DNA from: Colias croceus | Lineage: Eukaryota; Arthropoda; Insecta; Lepidoptera; Pieridae | Direction of reading: 5' to 3' | Assembly: GCF_905220415.1 (NCBI RefSeq) | Contig: NC_059558.1 | Location: 74,501-138,500 of the forward strand | Length of the DNA stretch: 64,000 nucleotides | Part shown: piece after piece, positions 34,498-45,642 of the stretch | How positions within the stretch are numbered: the first letter of the stretch is position 1 | How the letters are laid out: every line of letters begins with the position of its first letter | Notes under the pieces: model-generated | Seen by the model: only the letters and a program-made list of their open reading frames with translations | Databases searched by the model: none | What the model was told of the DNA's origin: nothing | Position numbers and translations under genes: made by a program

Positions 34498-35338
34498 ACA
34501 ATCTTAAGACCCTGAGAAAGAACATAGGCTACTTTTTATTGCGAAATATGTGCCACGGGCGAAGCCGGGGCGGACTGCTAGTTCAGAGATAAGTAATTAA
34601 TATTTTTTCTATTCAAGGTTTCCATGTCTGGGCCGTGAAGAAAGGGAAAAATTATTTTTTTTCTAAAAAAGGCTCAATTTGTAAGGAATAAAACTTCCCT
34701 GACTGAACCTAAAACACGAAAAAAATTAAATTATTACATATGACGTCACTATTTACTTATATGCCAGATATAGTTAGCCCCGCGTAGTAAAGTCAGTTTA
34801 TACCTAAAATAAATATTAAGTAAGTACAAAGAAAATTTCAAGTCAACGTGCATGTAATCAGTGGCACCCAATAAAATAGACAGAATGAAACAAAGTGTCG
34901 CCGCTATAGCGGTGAGTCAGTGACATCGCATAATCTATGACTGTCTAGCCGTCATTCGCGCGCCCCGCGCCGCCGCGCTTGGCGCACAGATTTTGTTCGT
35001 GATGTCTGCTCCATATTCATATTATCTCAATGTTTATTTATAATTATTTTTAAACTCATTTGTTTCTTATTAAAAGCAAAACCTTTTGTTTGAACAAACA
35101 ATACGTTTAATTGGCGAATACTTAATCAAAATAATTGTAAGATTGGGTTATGGCTCTTATTACATATCTGCTGCTATGTGTGTTGACTGTCTAATGTCTA
35201 TCTGAGAGTAAATTATTTATAATCCTTGAAGTCAATATTATGTTAATACAAATTGTCGGAATTACATCGGTTAATTTCAAAATACAAAAAAATGTAAATA
35301 GTATACCTAATATATTTTTATAGAGCCTTAGCGTAGCG

Positions 35339-35377
35339 CCACAGTATTACAATATAGGAAATATGGTAATACTGTGG
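35339..35377. repeat. 12-bp perfect hairpin
   Basis: CCACAGTATTAC and GTAATACTGTGG are separated by 15 bases, with a further GCGC match outside. It lies in the proposed ARL6 5' intron. This may be a remnant of a small element. Confidence 0.55.
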
Positions 35378-35831
35378 TAGCGCCTTAAGCGTAGTATATT
35401 GTGCCTTTATGTTTATGTATGTGATTTTCAAAGCATAAACATCTATTATTTTTAAATTTGTTTACTATAACGTAATTGTAAATAGTACATTATAATAAGG
35501 TGTCAGGAATTAATAAATAAAACATGATAAAATGGATATATATTTTTTAATAAATATGAAATATTTTCGTTCTTAATATTATACAACTTAATAGGTACAT
35601 TAAGAAATACATGTTTGCTTTATTAACACACGTAAAAAGCAAAATTCTTAATTAACAATAATAATTATAAAATCCAGGGATACAGTAATACAATTTTCGA
35701 GCTCTTCTATCAAGAACAGAACAGCATTTCTATTTCCATCTCTTTTATTATTTCAATCATATTCAGTTGAGTCCAACGGTCTGCTTCATTCCTATCTTTT
35801 CATTACTATTTTTCCAGTTAATCAGTTAGCC

Positions 35832-38800
35832 ATGGGTCTACTGGACAAGCTGTCGGTGTGGCTGGGCGGCGGCGGCGGGTCGGCGGTGACGGTGCTCGTG
35901 CTGGGGCTCGACAACAGCGGCAAGAGCACGCTGCTGGCCGCGCTGCGCCCACCCGAGCCGCGCGGCGAGCCAGCTGCCGCGCCCGTGCCCACCGTCGGAC
36001 ACGCGCAAGGGACCTTTCAAAGCGAGTATTCGATAGCGGATTCTATTCCAGCGTTTCTGCCATTGTCTAGAGGCTCTGCTATGGATTATGGCAAATTGAA
36101 GTGCGTTTATTGTTAAAAGAAAAAGAATAAAGAAACACAATTTACTTAACCTTAACCCTAATAAGTTAAAAATAAACCTGTGGTAGGAAAGTGCTTGGAA
36201 TGTCCCTCTTCTTTCATCAAATTATAATATAAAGCAAAGCAGTCAGTTCATAGTTGAATTGTTTCAATAGTTTAAGGTTTAATTTCTATTACTTGGTTTT
36301 ATTTTAAACTAGCTTACCGCCCGCGGCTTCGCTCGCTTTGTCTAAAACCTAATAAATTATATACTAAAACCTTCCTCTTGAATCACTCTATCTATTAAAA
36401 AAAAACCGCATTAAAATCCGTTGCGTAGTTTTAAAGATGCCGCTGCTGATCCTAAGCATACAAAGGGACACAGGGACAGAGAAAGCGACTTTGTTTTATA
36501 CTATGTAGTGATTTTGTGTTTATATAATATATAACTAGCTGGTGCGTTGTGCGCGGGCTGCAAGCAGCCCGCGAGCCCCTTTTGCCCCTGGATTGAAGCA
36601 ATAGGGCAGTCATTTGAAAGTATATTCAAAATTTCTGTCCATTTGTTACATCTGCTAACAGCGATTCTACAGTAAGTCGTTAATGCTTATAAATTCCCCA
36701 TTCAAGTATTTTCCACTCCGGGAGGCTGTCCACCTTCGAGGGAGCGTAGTGCGCGGGCTGCAAGCAGCCCGCGAAGCATACCAGGGCAGAAATCTTCAGT
36801 CATTTGAAAATGCATTCGAATTTCCTATCCATTTGTTACATCTCCTAACAGCGATTCTACAGTCAGTCGGTAATGCTTATAAATTTCTCATTCAAATATT
36901 TTCTATTCCGGGGGGCTGTCCACCTTCGAGGGTGCGTGGTGCGCGAGCTGCAAGCAGCTCGCGGCTCATCCCAGGGCAGAAATCTTCAGTCATTTGAAAA
37001 TGCATTCGAATTTCCTTTCCATTTGTAACATCTGCTAACAGCGATTCTACAGTCAGTCGAAACTGCTTATAAATTACTTATTCAAATGTTATTAAATTTT
37101 TGAAACGTCTTATCGATAGCGGGCAGTGACTTTTCATAATAAACTGTTCAAGAGTTAACCTAACACGCTCGTCGCTTCGCTCCTCGCTACCTATTTGAAT
37201 ATTTAGGCCGGCCGCTGCCGCGACTCGCTCGCTTCGCTCGCTTGGCTCGTGCGATAAGTAGTTCAAAAGTTAACCTAACACGCTCGTCGCTTCGCTCCTC
37301 GCTACCTATTTGAATATTTAGGCCGGCCGCTGCCGTGACTCGCTCGCTTCGCTCGCATGGCTCGTGTGGTAGTTCAAAAGTTAACCTTACACGCTCGTCG
37401 CTTCGCTCCTCGCTACCTAAACTGCTTATAAATTACTTATTCAAATATTGGTAAAATTTTTGAAACGTCTTATCGATAGCGGGCAGTGACTTTTCATAAT
37501 AAACTGTTCAAGAGTTAACCTAAAACGCTCGTCGCTTCGCTCCTCGCTACCTATTTGACTATTTAGGCCGGCCGCTGCCGCAACTCGCTCGCTTCGCTCG
37601 CTTGGCTCGTGCGGTAGGTAGTTCATAAGTTAACCTAACACGCTCGTCGCTTCGCTCCTCGCTACCTATTTGAATATTTAGGACGGCCGTTGACGCGACT
37701 CGCTCGCTTCGCTCGCTTGGCTCGTGCGGTAAGTAGTTCAAAAGTTAACCTAACACGCTCGTCGCTTCGCTTCTCGCTACCTATTTGAATATTTACGCTG
37801 GCCGCTGCCGTGACTCGCTCGCTTCGCTCGCTTGGCTCGTGCGGTAGTTCAAAAGTTAATAAATATTTTCTACTCCGGGAGGCTGTCGACCCTCGAAGTT
37901 GCGCGGTGCGCGGGCAGCAAGCAGCCCGCGGTGCCGTCTTTTGCCGATGCTATTCAATTACCCTTCCTACTATGGAAATTTCCATACAAAATTTTCGAAA
38001 AAAAAAATTTCGCTTTTTAGCAAAAATTTTTATGTGCCTGGAAGCGGACCAAGTTTTTAAACATTTTTTACCTTGGTGACCCCAACCTAAGTGCCACCAG
38101 TTCAGAGAGCCGTTGAATTTCATGATGTATCGAAAATGGAAACCGGGGGTCGGAGAGAAATTCTGAGTATGCAGTTTTGTAAATCTGACCAATCAGAGCA
38201 CAGAAGTCAATTTTGAGACCGATCGTGACGGAACCGGCGCCACCATCTTGCTTTGAAAAATTGGCCATTTTTTGAGAAAAAATTGCGTCCAATTTGAAAT
38301 TTCTCGATTGCCCTGGTAGCACTCCATCTTCTTGATCATTTTTTAGTTCTACACCCCCCACCTATCTGGCGCCGTTTCAGAGAGCCGTCGAATTTCGCGT
38401 TGTATGAAACTCGGAAACCAGCGATGGAAACTCGATTATGAGTATGCCACCTCAATGTGCGGCTCGATTTTAGCCCCTGTGCCAAGTTTCAGCGCGATCA
38501 CACCAGCGATGGCCGTTTTAGAATTTGTATGGCGGCGGCCATTTTTTCCGCCATTTTGATTTTTTTTTGCACTCTGTGGTAATTGCTTGAGGTCTACTCC
38601 AAGTTTAGTTCGAGCACCCCAGATGTAGCTGCTACCGTTTGCGCGGGCCGTTGACCGTCTTCGAGAGATGAGGGAAAGTTTAAGATTTCGGATTTTTCTG
38701 GATATCCTGGGAGTTGGGCGAGTACGAATGCATCATTGGTGTATTTCTCCATTGCACCACCTCGTCTAAATTTACGTTTTTATGTTTGCGCCAAAAATGG

Positions 38801-40324
38801 AAAAATTCCAAAATCGAGCGTCCCACTACGGCTCCCTGGTAGCGTCCCAGGGTGTTGATCATTTTTAGTTCCGGGACCCCCCACCCAACTCGCACCGTTT
38901 CCGCGGGCCGTTGGAGTTTATGTTGTATGGAAGTTGGAAACGGGGGCCCGGAGCCACTCGAACGGGGCACCGATCGATTCGCCGGCTCGAACAGAGCACG
39001 TGTGCCAAATTTGAGACGTAAGGATTCATTAACGGCGATTTTGGCAAAGTACGGCGGCCATCTTGTTTTCGCGAAAATCCCCATTTTTCCACCTCCCCTG
39101 GTAATCGCCACCAGTTCCGAGCATTTTTTGTTCAGACACCCCCCCTCCAGGTATCACCGTTTTTGCGCACCTCCAGGGGTCCACCCTCTTGTCCAGGGTG
39201 TTGGAGTTCGCTATATTTTTCCTCTGGTCACTCGGCGCACCTCTACACGATCACGCCAAAATCCCCCCCACTTTCCACGTAGTTTCCGAGAAAAGCGATG
39301 TCAGTCAGTCAGTGAATCAGTGGTAGTGTAGCTTTATATATTATATATGGTGTTTTCCAGGTGGTGGTATATCATTCAGCGCGTGGGACGTGTCGGGCGC
39401 GGCGCGGATGCGCTCGCTGTGGGAACGGCACTATCGCAACGCTGATGCTGTCATCTTCGTGGTCGACGCTGCTGACCATCTGCGGTTGGGTATGATTACT
39501 AATCAATAACGTTTCAATAGATGCGTGTTTTCAATCTCAACACAGTATGTACACGCATGTGGTAAGTTTGAAGACAAACCCTGGTTCAGGACGAGGTTTA
39601 AGACACAACAATGTAGAGTACAAGACAATTCTATTTTCTACATACTCAGCAGTATGTATACAAGTTTCTGTTCGACAGTGGTGGCCCGCGAGGAGCTGCA
39701 GCTGATGCTAGCGCACCCGGACATGTGCGGGCGGCGCGTGCCGCTGCTGCTGTTCGCCAACAAGAGCGACGCGCCGCACGCGCTGCCCGCCACGCAGGTC
39801 GCCGCCGGTTGGTTACTGTCAACAGAATATTATGTGTTTTATTATTACTATGCGATCCAAATATGGATAGGAATGTCTTATCTATACTAATCTATACTTA
39901 ATATTATAAAGCTGAAGAGTTTGTTTGTGTTTGTTTGAACGCCCTAATCTCGGGAATACTGGTCCGATTTGAAAAGATCTTTCGGTGTTAGAAAGCCCAT
40001 GTATCGAGGAAGGCTATAGGCTATATATCATCTCGCTAAGACTAACAGGAGGCACAGGAGCGGAGCACTGCGGGTAAAACCGCGGAGCACAGCTAGTAAT
40101 AAGTTATAATATGACGCGTTATGTGTGATGTGCATGTGTCATAGGTAACGCGTGTCGTGCATGTGTGTTGTATTACAACTGTAGCCTAACAAATTGCAGC
40201 GTTGGGTCTGGAGCGGATCGTGGACAAGCCGTGGCACGTGTGTGCGTCGAGCGCGCTGTCGGGCGCCGGCGTGGCGGACGGTGTGGCCTGGCTCGCGCGG
40301 CAGCTGCGCGAACAGAAACACTAG
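35832..40324 (+). CDS. ARL6: ADP-ribosylation factor-like protein 6 (Bardet-Biedl syndrome 3 homologue)
   Basis: Four coding exons (35832-36021, 39361-39489, 39679-39807, 40200-40324, stop TAG) give 190 residues; vertebrate ARL6 has about 186. ARL6 is a small GTPase that recruits the BBSome coat to membranes for trafficking of ciliary receptors. The start MGLLDKLSVWLG is the family hallmark, with Gly2 for lipid or membrane contact. The P-loop is GLDNSGKS (25-32), switch I Thr is in PTVG (about 54), DVSG is at 73-76 and NKSD at 134-137. DKPWHVCASSALSG precedes the C-terminal helix. The usual glutamine after DxxG is Ala77, and F after TVG is His. The first coding intron only joins in frame with a GC donor (CAAA|GCGAGT) and the acceptor at 39360. 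With it, TFQSGGISFSAWDVSG aligns without gaps to the family. AATAAA is at 40799. TTTTTCCAG at 35817 suggests a 5' untranslated exon. Confidence 0.93.
36310..36514 (+). repeat. Retroposon tail (copy shared with 55777-55970)
   Basis: The segment starts 'cttaccgcccgcggcttcgctcg' and ends 'gcgactttgttttatactatgtagtga'. The same sequence, diverged, is present inverted at 55777-55970. It lies at the start of the first coding intron of ARL6. Confidence 0.75.
36545..37075. repeat. Tandem repeat of about 190 bp with a GCGGGCTGCAAGCAGCCCGC hairpin
   Basis: Three units are recognisable by the palindrome near 36552, 36751 and 36940. Each is followed by 'atttgttacatctgctaacagcgattctacagt' (split by minor changes). 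A fourth palindrome lies at about 37905, beyond the next array. The third palindrome carries compensating changes (GCGAGCTGCAAGCAGCTCGC). Confidence 0.8.
37085..37860. repeat. Tandem array of about 115-bp units ('gctcgtcgcttcgctcctcg')
   Basis: ACGCTCGTCGCTTCGCTCCT recurs near 37163, 37277, 37389, 37525, 37638 and 37753. A second box, GACTCGCTCGCTTCGCTCGC, lies between. Open frames on the minus strand (EPSERSERVA, GSEERSDER) arise from the repeats and are not genes. The array sits in the ARL6 intron. Confidence 0.85.
37865..39310. repeat. Degenerate tandem array of about 265-bp units
   Basis: A box like GAGCCGTTGAATTTCATG recurs near 38107, 38379, 38646 and 38907 (spacings 272, 267, 261). 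Each is followed by 'gtatggaa...ggaaac' and a 'ggccattttttc'-type box and preceded by 'cacccccca'. The units are strongly diverged, so the array is old. It is GC-richer than the surroundings and reaches to within 60 bp of the ARL6 exon 2 acceptor. Confidence 0.7.
39890..40100 (-). repeat. Retroposon tail in the last ARL6 intron
   Basis: 'ctggtccgatttgaaaagatctttcggtgttagaaagccca' and 'aggagcggagcactgcgggtaaaaccgcgg' (in pieces) match 16690-16895 closely. Confidence 0.65.
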
Positions 40325-41860
40325 CGACATCTATTGCTCTTATGAACCTCTATGAAGTATCCATCTGTACGTAAGAAGCATCTTGAAACACGTTTCCATG
40401 ATATACAAAATACTACACGAATAGAGAAAAAGATTCTATGACGTCGATAAGTATATTACAATCTACGCTGTAGTCATATTGAAGTCTTTAATTTTCTCAA
40501 ATGTAGTTCACTAGATCTCATTACTAGAGAGGCATTTGTACTAGTGCTTTAATCGACGGATTACATTAATTACCAAGTACCTAGGTGACCAGTGTATTAT
40601 GTGTGTAATATCCATTCAACAGTCATAAACTTCAACATCATCAAAATAATGGGAAGCATTTGGCTTACAGCTTATAAATAATAAGTAATTGGGTATTCTG
40701 ATAAGATGCTTCATGCAAGTCGAAACTCGAATTAAAATTTATATTTTAGTCGCGAATTCATTTGCATCTAATTGTTCGCGAAATAGACAGTGTTTTATAA
40801 ATAAAAATAAAAAGAGGTGAACAAGAGACACTCAAATCTTTGTTCAATAAGACGTGCAGATTATAAAATTTTCTTATTTGTTCAAGTTATGAAACAAACA
40901 TGCAAACACAAATAATTAATTTCCATTTGGCCTGACTATAGTCGTGAAATCCGGATATGGCTCTACATCTCGATATAGTTCTGTGGCTCTACATAACAAC
41001 ATGGACGAAAATATATTTAAACACATTATATTACACATTAATTCAAATAAAATATTTTAGATAGGTAGTTTTAATATTGATTCTGTCATTACATACATAC
41101 CTAAAATATAATAAAAAATATAAGAATTGCATAACGTGTTTTATTATAATGAAATGATTTATTTCAGTTTACCTAATCATTATAATTTAATACAATACAT
41201 TTTGTTTTATGGTTAGTTAATAGTTACTATCATGCACACAGAAATCAATGCATAGCTATGTAATAATATATAAAGCATTGGTATAGGTAATACATCATAT
41301 AATTTAAAATATAAATCAACAAAAAAAGGTTTTTTAAACTAATTTTGATGGTAGAGACTATATAGAATAATATTTTCCAATCTTTTAACTGGTGATGTAA
41401 GTCTGATAAATAAATGAGAGTTTCTCAGCATAAAAATGTCGGCTTAATTCAATTGTTAGAAGAAATGATCTGACAGATACGCTGCGCAAACCTCATTTGA
41501 ATAGTGGCTAATGTACCACCACCGCTAGGGAGCAACACGGTACAATTCAATTTATTTAATGAATAAAGTCTTATAATATACACATTATTTTATTCCAACT
41601 AACTAAACTTTATGTACTGAAGGCACTTGTTCAATATACATACTTTAATTTAGTTAATGTGTGCAATGAATGTAAAAAATTGTGTATAAATTAGACATCT
41701 TGAAAATATTTTTACAGCATAATATTCCGTAGGGTTTTATGTTTACGAGAGCTTAATATTCATAACCATCAGGTGACGCGTCCCGTCGTTAAATTGGCGA
41801 CGTACCTAATTAGCGTTTAGCTACTATTATGTATTCTGTGACGTAATATAGGCGTTTTAA
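40325..41860. other. ARL6 3' flank and non-coding DNA
   Basis: The ARL6 3' UTR probably ends after AATAAA at 40799. The rest is AT-rich with no frame or repeat I recognise. Confidence 0.4.
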
Positions 41861-42207
41861 CCCCTTACCGCATACAAAGACATATATGGACGACGAAGTT
41901 CATGAATTTTTTATAGGCTAACTATAAACAATATCTAAAAATACTACCTTACATCTTAAACAGCATTTCATCGAGAATTGGAATGTAATTAATTTATACA
42001 GTGTAACTATTATCCATCAGATATATTATAGATTTAGTAAGTAGTATTTATTAAACAATGCAAAATCAGTTCCACAATAAATCACCTAAAATCCTGAGAT
42101 ATTAGGTGTAGTACCAAATAAATGTTTTTGTATGTATTATAATAGGTGTGTCCTAATAAGTATTTAAGCAAACTAATTTAAAGAGATCACCAATAAATAA
42201 TATTATG

Positions 42208-42386
42208 TTACTAAAAGTTAAAATAATCAATAATTATTCTTAAAAATAAAAACCACTGAATAATCAGCTCTGGTTTAATAGCTGGCTAATGGTTAGCATA
42301 ATTGTAGATAAAACACTTAATTAAAGTTAAAATAATCAATATTTATTGTTAAAAAACAATAATCACTGAATAATCAGCGCTGGTTT
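42208..42386 (+). repeat. Direct duplication of about 66 bp
   Basis: 'agttaaaataatcaatwattatt' followed by 'cactgaataatcagckctggttt' occurs at 42208-42274 and again at 42321-42386, spaced 113 bp. It may mark an insertion or replication slip inside the piggyBac-like element. Confidence 0.7.
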
Positions 42387-43633
42387 GGATTTCGAAGGGC
42401 GCCCCCTTTTTCTTTTCTGGCCGATAAGCACATTTTTTGCTTCTGGTGGGGGGTTGGCCAGCTTTAAGCGTATGGCTAATCCGATAATAATATGTTTGCA
42501 CATGTCAATTTTTAAAGCGCGCCAATTTGTCTCCGCCTCTTTGATCATTTTTTCATTAAAATTATAAATTGATGTATTAAATTGATAACGAATACTATTA
42601 ATTTATTATCTGAACGAAATAAAATGTTACTACTATATATGTGACAAAATATCAAATAAAAAGGAGTCGCAGTCAGGGATCGATAATCGATTTATTTGGT
42701 GACAGATCTACCATTCTGAGCACAGAGCTATTATTTAAGTAACAAAACTGTTATTATAAGAACGAAGTTTATATTCATGTAATAAAATATAATTTTATTG
42801 GTTATCGATCTCTTATTTTACACATATATGAACATTAATTTGATAATTCATACCTGTGAACAATTTTTGTTTATCTGAGAACGAAAATATTTCGTGGTGA
42901 TAGATCTATTTATTAGGTGATACAACTTGATGACAAATATAAATTTTGGTGATAGAAAATATAGTTCCCAAATCTTAATAACAAAAAGGTGAGAAACCAT
43001 GAAAAAAAAAATTACTTCATTCTTTTTTCTTTCTAAAATAAGGTAAAACATTTGGTTTGGTTGTTTTTTTTTGCTTTAATCATGTTTTTTTGTACTTTTC
43101 CAAATCTGTCATATTTGGCTTCGTATGCATTCCGTCTGATTCCGTCCAAAATATATTGTCATATTATGTGGCTTGGTATGCATTCAAGGATACTTTCACT
43201 GATTGTTCCAGTGTCGATCCTGGACACTTTTATCTCACTACTAAGCATGCATATCATCATCAATATTAATACAGACTCATGCTATATGCCACTGTATGAT
43301 TTTTAATAAGCCGTTTCAGAGCAAATGCGAAAGTCAGGGAAAACTCTTATTACCAAAAGACGTGGTCGTCTCTCAAAAACTTAGAAATCTCTGGAGTCTC
43401 CTCAGTATTCCTGACTCGCCAATTGCCGCTACAAAAAACTCCTGCAAGACATCTAGATTTTCACTTTGATTCTGTACGATCTGATGGGATTAGTCATTAC
43501 CCAATTTGGAAGAAGAACGGCCGTCAGCTATGCCTATATTGTTACAATTTCATTCCTTAACAATATAAAAATATAACACTATCCTATACAATTTAAAAAT
43601 ATAACGAGTTTTCATGTTATACTGACAAACGTA

Positions 43634-44937
43634 GGGTAATTCCGGGGTAGATGGCCATAAGGTAGAGATGGCCTATCGAAATATTTCAGTGATTCGCTCA
43701 CTAATTGTTACAGTTTAACGCTTAGTTCGCTGCTCGTCTTGCGTGAGGACAAAAGTACGGCAAAATATTAAGCGAAAAACAAAGAAAATATAAGTAAATC
43801 CTTTGTTTTTTGATTCAAATAGCTTGAATATTTTTTAGATGTCAACTATTTTGCGGAATTGTGGTGTTGGTTTCTTAAAATAATGGTGATATTTGTCTTA
43901 GTTGTAAAGTATACGAGCAGTGCTACGTTATAACCTCAAAATAATTTGCTTCAAGTCATTACTTGTTTTAGTTTTTGTTGTGGCCATCTCTCCTGGAATA
44001 TAAGGACAGATGGCCAATTCTAGTCGGTATATGATGGCCATAGTGTAATAGTATAAAAATCACGTTTTGCACAAATAATTGATTTATTTTTAGATTTATT
44101 TTAAATGCCTTATAGAAACAGGAAAAAGGCAGTGGCTGTGAAAGGTCGGAAAAATCGCTAAAAGCAGCTGTTAATGCATAAACGTACGCGTGGCAGGACC
44201 AAATACCTAAACTTTTTTAGGCATTCATTAAAAAGAAGAATAAAGAAAAATAATTTCTTTAACGATGGATCACGTGAGCGCATAGCCAACGAATAAGCCG
44301 AACATTTTAAATTATAGCATAAATTTAACCCACAAAATCAAAAAGCGGGATATGACTGGTAACAGATGTTCTAAAGCAGAAATAGTGATTATCCTTAGGA
44401 AGTCAAAAAGAGTTTTTTTTGGCTAGAGCCTAAAGCCAACACTATGAACAGATCAGAAGTTAATGCATACGTTACCCCCAAACTACTTATTTAACATGGA
44501 TGAAGCTGAACTAAATCTTAACAGACATCCGGGACACGTGCTTGCTTAAAAATATTCTAAACCAGTCTCCAAAGTGACGTCAACTGAAAAGGCGGATACA
44601 TTAACCAAAAAAAAAAAACGCGGCGAAGAAGATAATATAAGACTTTAAACTAAAAATTAGACTTAGCCTTAGCCTTAACCTAGAATTTAGTTATGGCCAT
44701 CTTACCTCTAGTGCCATGGCCATCACGCCCGGACACCTCGGGAGAGATGGCCAATTGTGATTTTTAAAAAAATTTAATTAATTAGGTGATCTTATTAGAA
44801 ATTGTTACTTTCATGTTCAGAATATCATAGTTGAATCTTCAAAGTTTAATAAAAAATAAATACAATCACAAAAACAAAAGTATTTCATTTCTGATAGAGC
44901 TTAGAAAAAACTATGGCCAACTACCCCGGACTTACCC
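43634..44937 (+). mobile_element. Pogo-like (Tc1/mariner superfamily) element, decayed
   Basis: The ends are GGGTAATTCCGGGGTAGATG and, inverted, GGGTAAGTCCGGGGTAGTTG, each bordered by TA (43632-43633 and 44938-44939). The phrase 'gatggccat' recurs many times inside. A broken transposase frame lies at 44105-44620. At 1.3 kb it is an internally deleted copy. Confidence 0.75.
44105..44620 (+). pseudogene. Pogo-type transposase relic
   Basis: The relic opens MPYRNRKKAVAVKGRKNR and meets a stop. Later it contains NMDEAELNLNRHPGHVLA followed by SKPVSKVTS. This corresponds to the first catalytic aspartate block (N-x-DE...G) of pogo/Tigger DDE transposases. Several stops and frame changes make it inactive. 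Confidence 0.55.
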
Positions 44938-45049
44938 TAATTGTTTTAAGCAATTTTACGAAGTATAAGTTGGCTGTGATTCTGGGTGTTATTTGGGTAT
45001 CCATATAAAGTACTAACATTTACAAAATAAAAATAAAATAAAATAACAT

Positions 45050-45290
45050 TTCGCCCGCGGCCGCGGCTTCGCCCGCGTTCTCAAAGAAAACCCCGCATAG
45101 TTCCCGTTCCCGTGGTATTTCCGGGATAAAACCTATCCTATGTGTTAGTCCAAGTTACCCTCTATATTATGTGTGCTAAATTTCATTGAAGTCGGTTGAG
45201 TAGTATTTGCGTGAAAGAGTAACAAACAAACACATACACATACATCCACCCTCACAAACTTTCGCATTTATAATATTAGTAGGATAGGAT
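45050..45290 (+). repeat. Retroposon tail (RTE/SINE-like)
   Basis: The order 'cgcccgcggccgcggcttcgcccg', 'ccccgcatagttcccgttcc', 'aaatttcattgaagtcggttgagta', 'gcgtgaaagagtaacaaac' and 'gcatttataatattagtagga' (in pieces) is the common lepidopteran retroposon end. It matches 62040-62262. Confidence 0.75.
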
Positions 45291-45642
45291 TTATGTAAAG
45301 TATATATTGTAGTATATCAGTTGACTTAGCATTCAGGATACAAGCCTAAGTTTAGTTTGAGGCTTAGCAACCGTGTGTGTGAAATTATTCCGGAATATGT
45401 TTTTATTTTATTAATTATTTACTTTTTTCTAATTGCATACGAAGCCATATATGACAGAAAAAATACAACGAACACTGCATACGAGTCCATATATGGCGCT
45501 GTTTCATATTATTTTCTATAATATAATTAAATAATTTTTTTCTCAATTTGATCTCATAATGTAAGGTCTAATAAACACTTTTTTGCAAAAAAATAATTTT
45601 TATTTCACCTCCTTAATAATTATTCATGCAATAAAGGGTTAA

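Larger units (their letters stand above)
32916..35032 (+). mobile_element. P-element-like transposon, copy 2 (non-autonomous), in the probable ARL6 5' intron
   Basis: The same inverted ends as copy 1 bound this copy. It is flanked by its own perfect 8-bp duplication TTTATTTA (32908-32915 and 35033-35040), so it inserted independently. Its orientation is opposite to copy 1 and the two THAP ends face each other across the ARL6 promoter gap. It contains a 922-bp nested insertion (33576-34497) absent from copy 1. It starts only 25 bp after the proposed ARL6 leader donor. Confidence 0.88.
41861..45638 (+). mobile_element. Probable piggyBac-like element carrying nested insertions
   Basis: TTAA flanks both ends (41857-41860 and 45639-45642). 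The ends read CCCCTTACCGCATAC and, inverted, CCCTTTATTGCATGA, a partial match of the piggyBac CCC type. Subterminal boxes 'gcatacgarnccatatatg' occur near both ends. Near 43470-43560 a plus-strand frame reads FDSVRSDGISHYPIWKKNGR followed by QLCLYCYN. This resembles the Cys-rich tail of piggyBac transposases, and 42363-42548 (minus) has QKRKRGRPSK. The transposase is in pieces. A pogo-like element sits inside. The inverted ends match only in part, so confidence is moderate. Confidence 0.45.

Noticed and set aside
36022..36116. Continuation of ARL6 exon 1 to the stop at 36116
   Set aside because: The residues after position 64 do not match ARL6, whereas the spliced product does.
37078..37741. 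Minus-strand frames with SERSERV and SEERSDER repeats
   Set aside because: They are repeated only because the DNA is a tandem array, and have no family match I know.
37085..37860. CRISPR-like array
   Set aside because: The intervening sequences are themselves repeated, units are about 115 bp, and the genome is eukaryotic.
38852..39331. 159-codon plus-strand frame before ARL6 exon 2
   Set aside because: It lies in the degenerate 265-bp array and shows no conserved domain.
43052..43306. Hydrophobic 84-codon plus-strand frame
   Set aside because: It lies in the decayed piggyBac-like element, in a frame that does not resemble transposase; the hydrophobicity comes from T-rich DNA.
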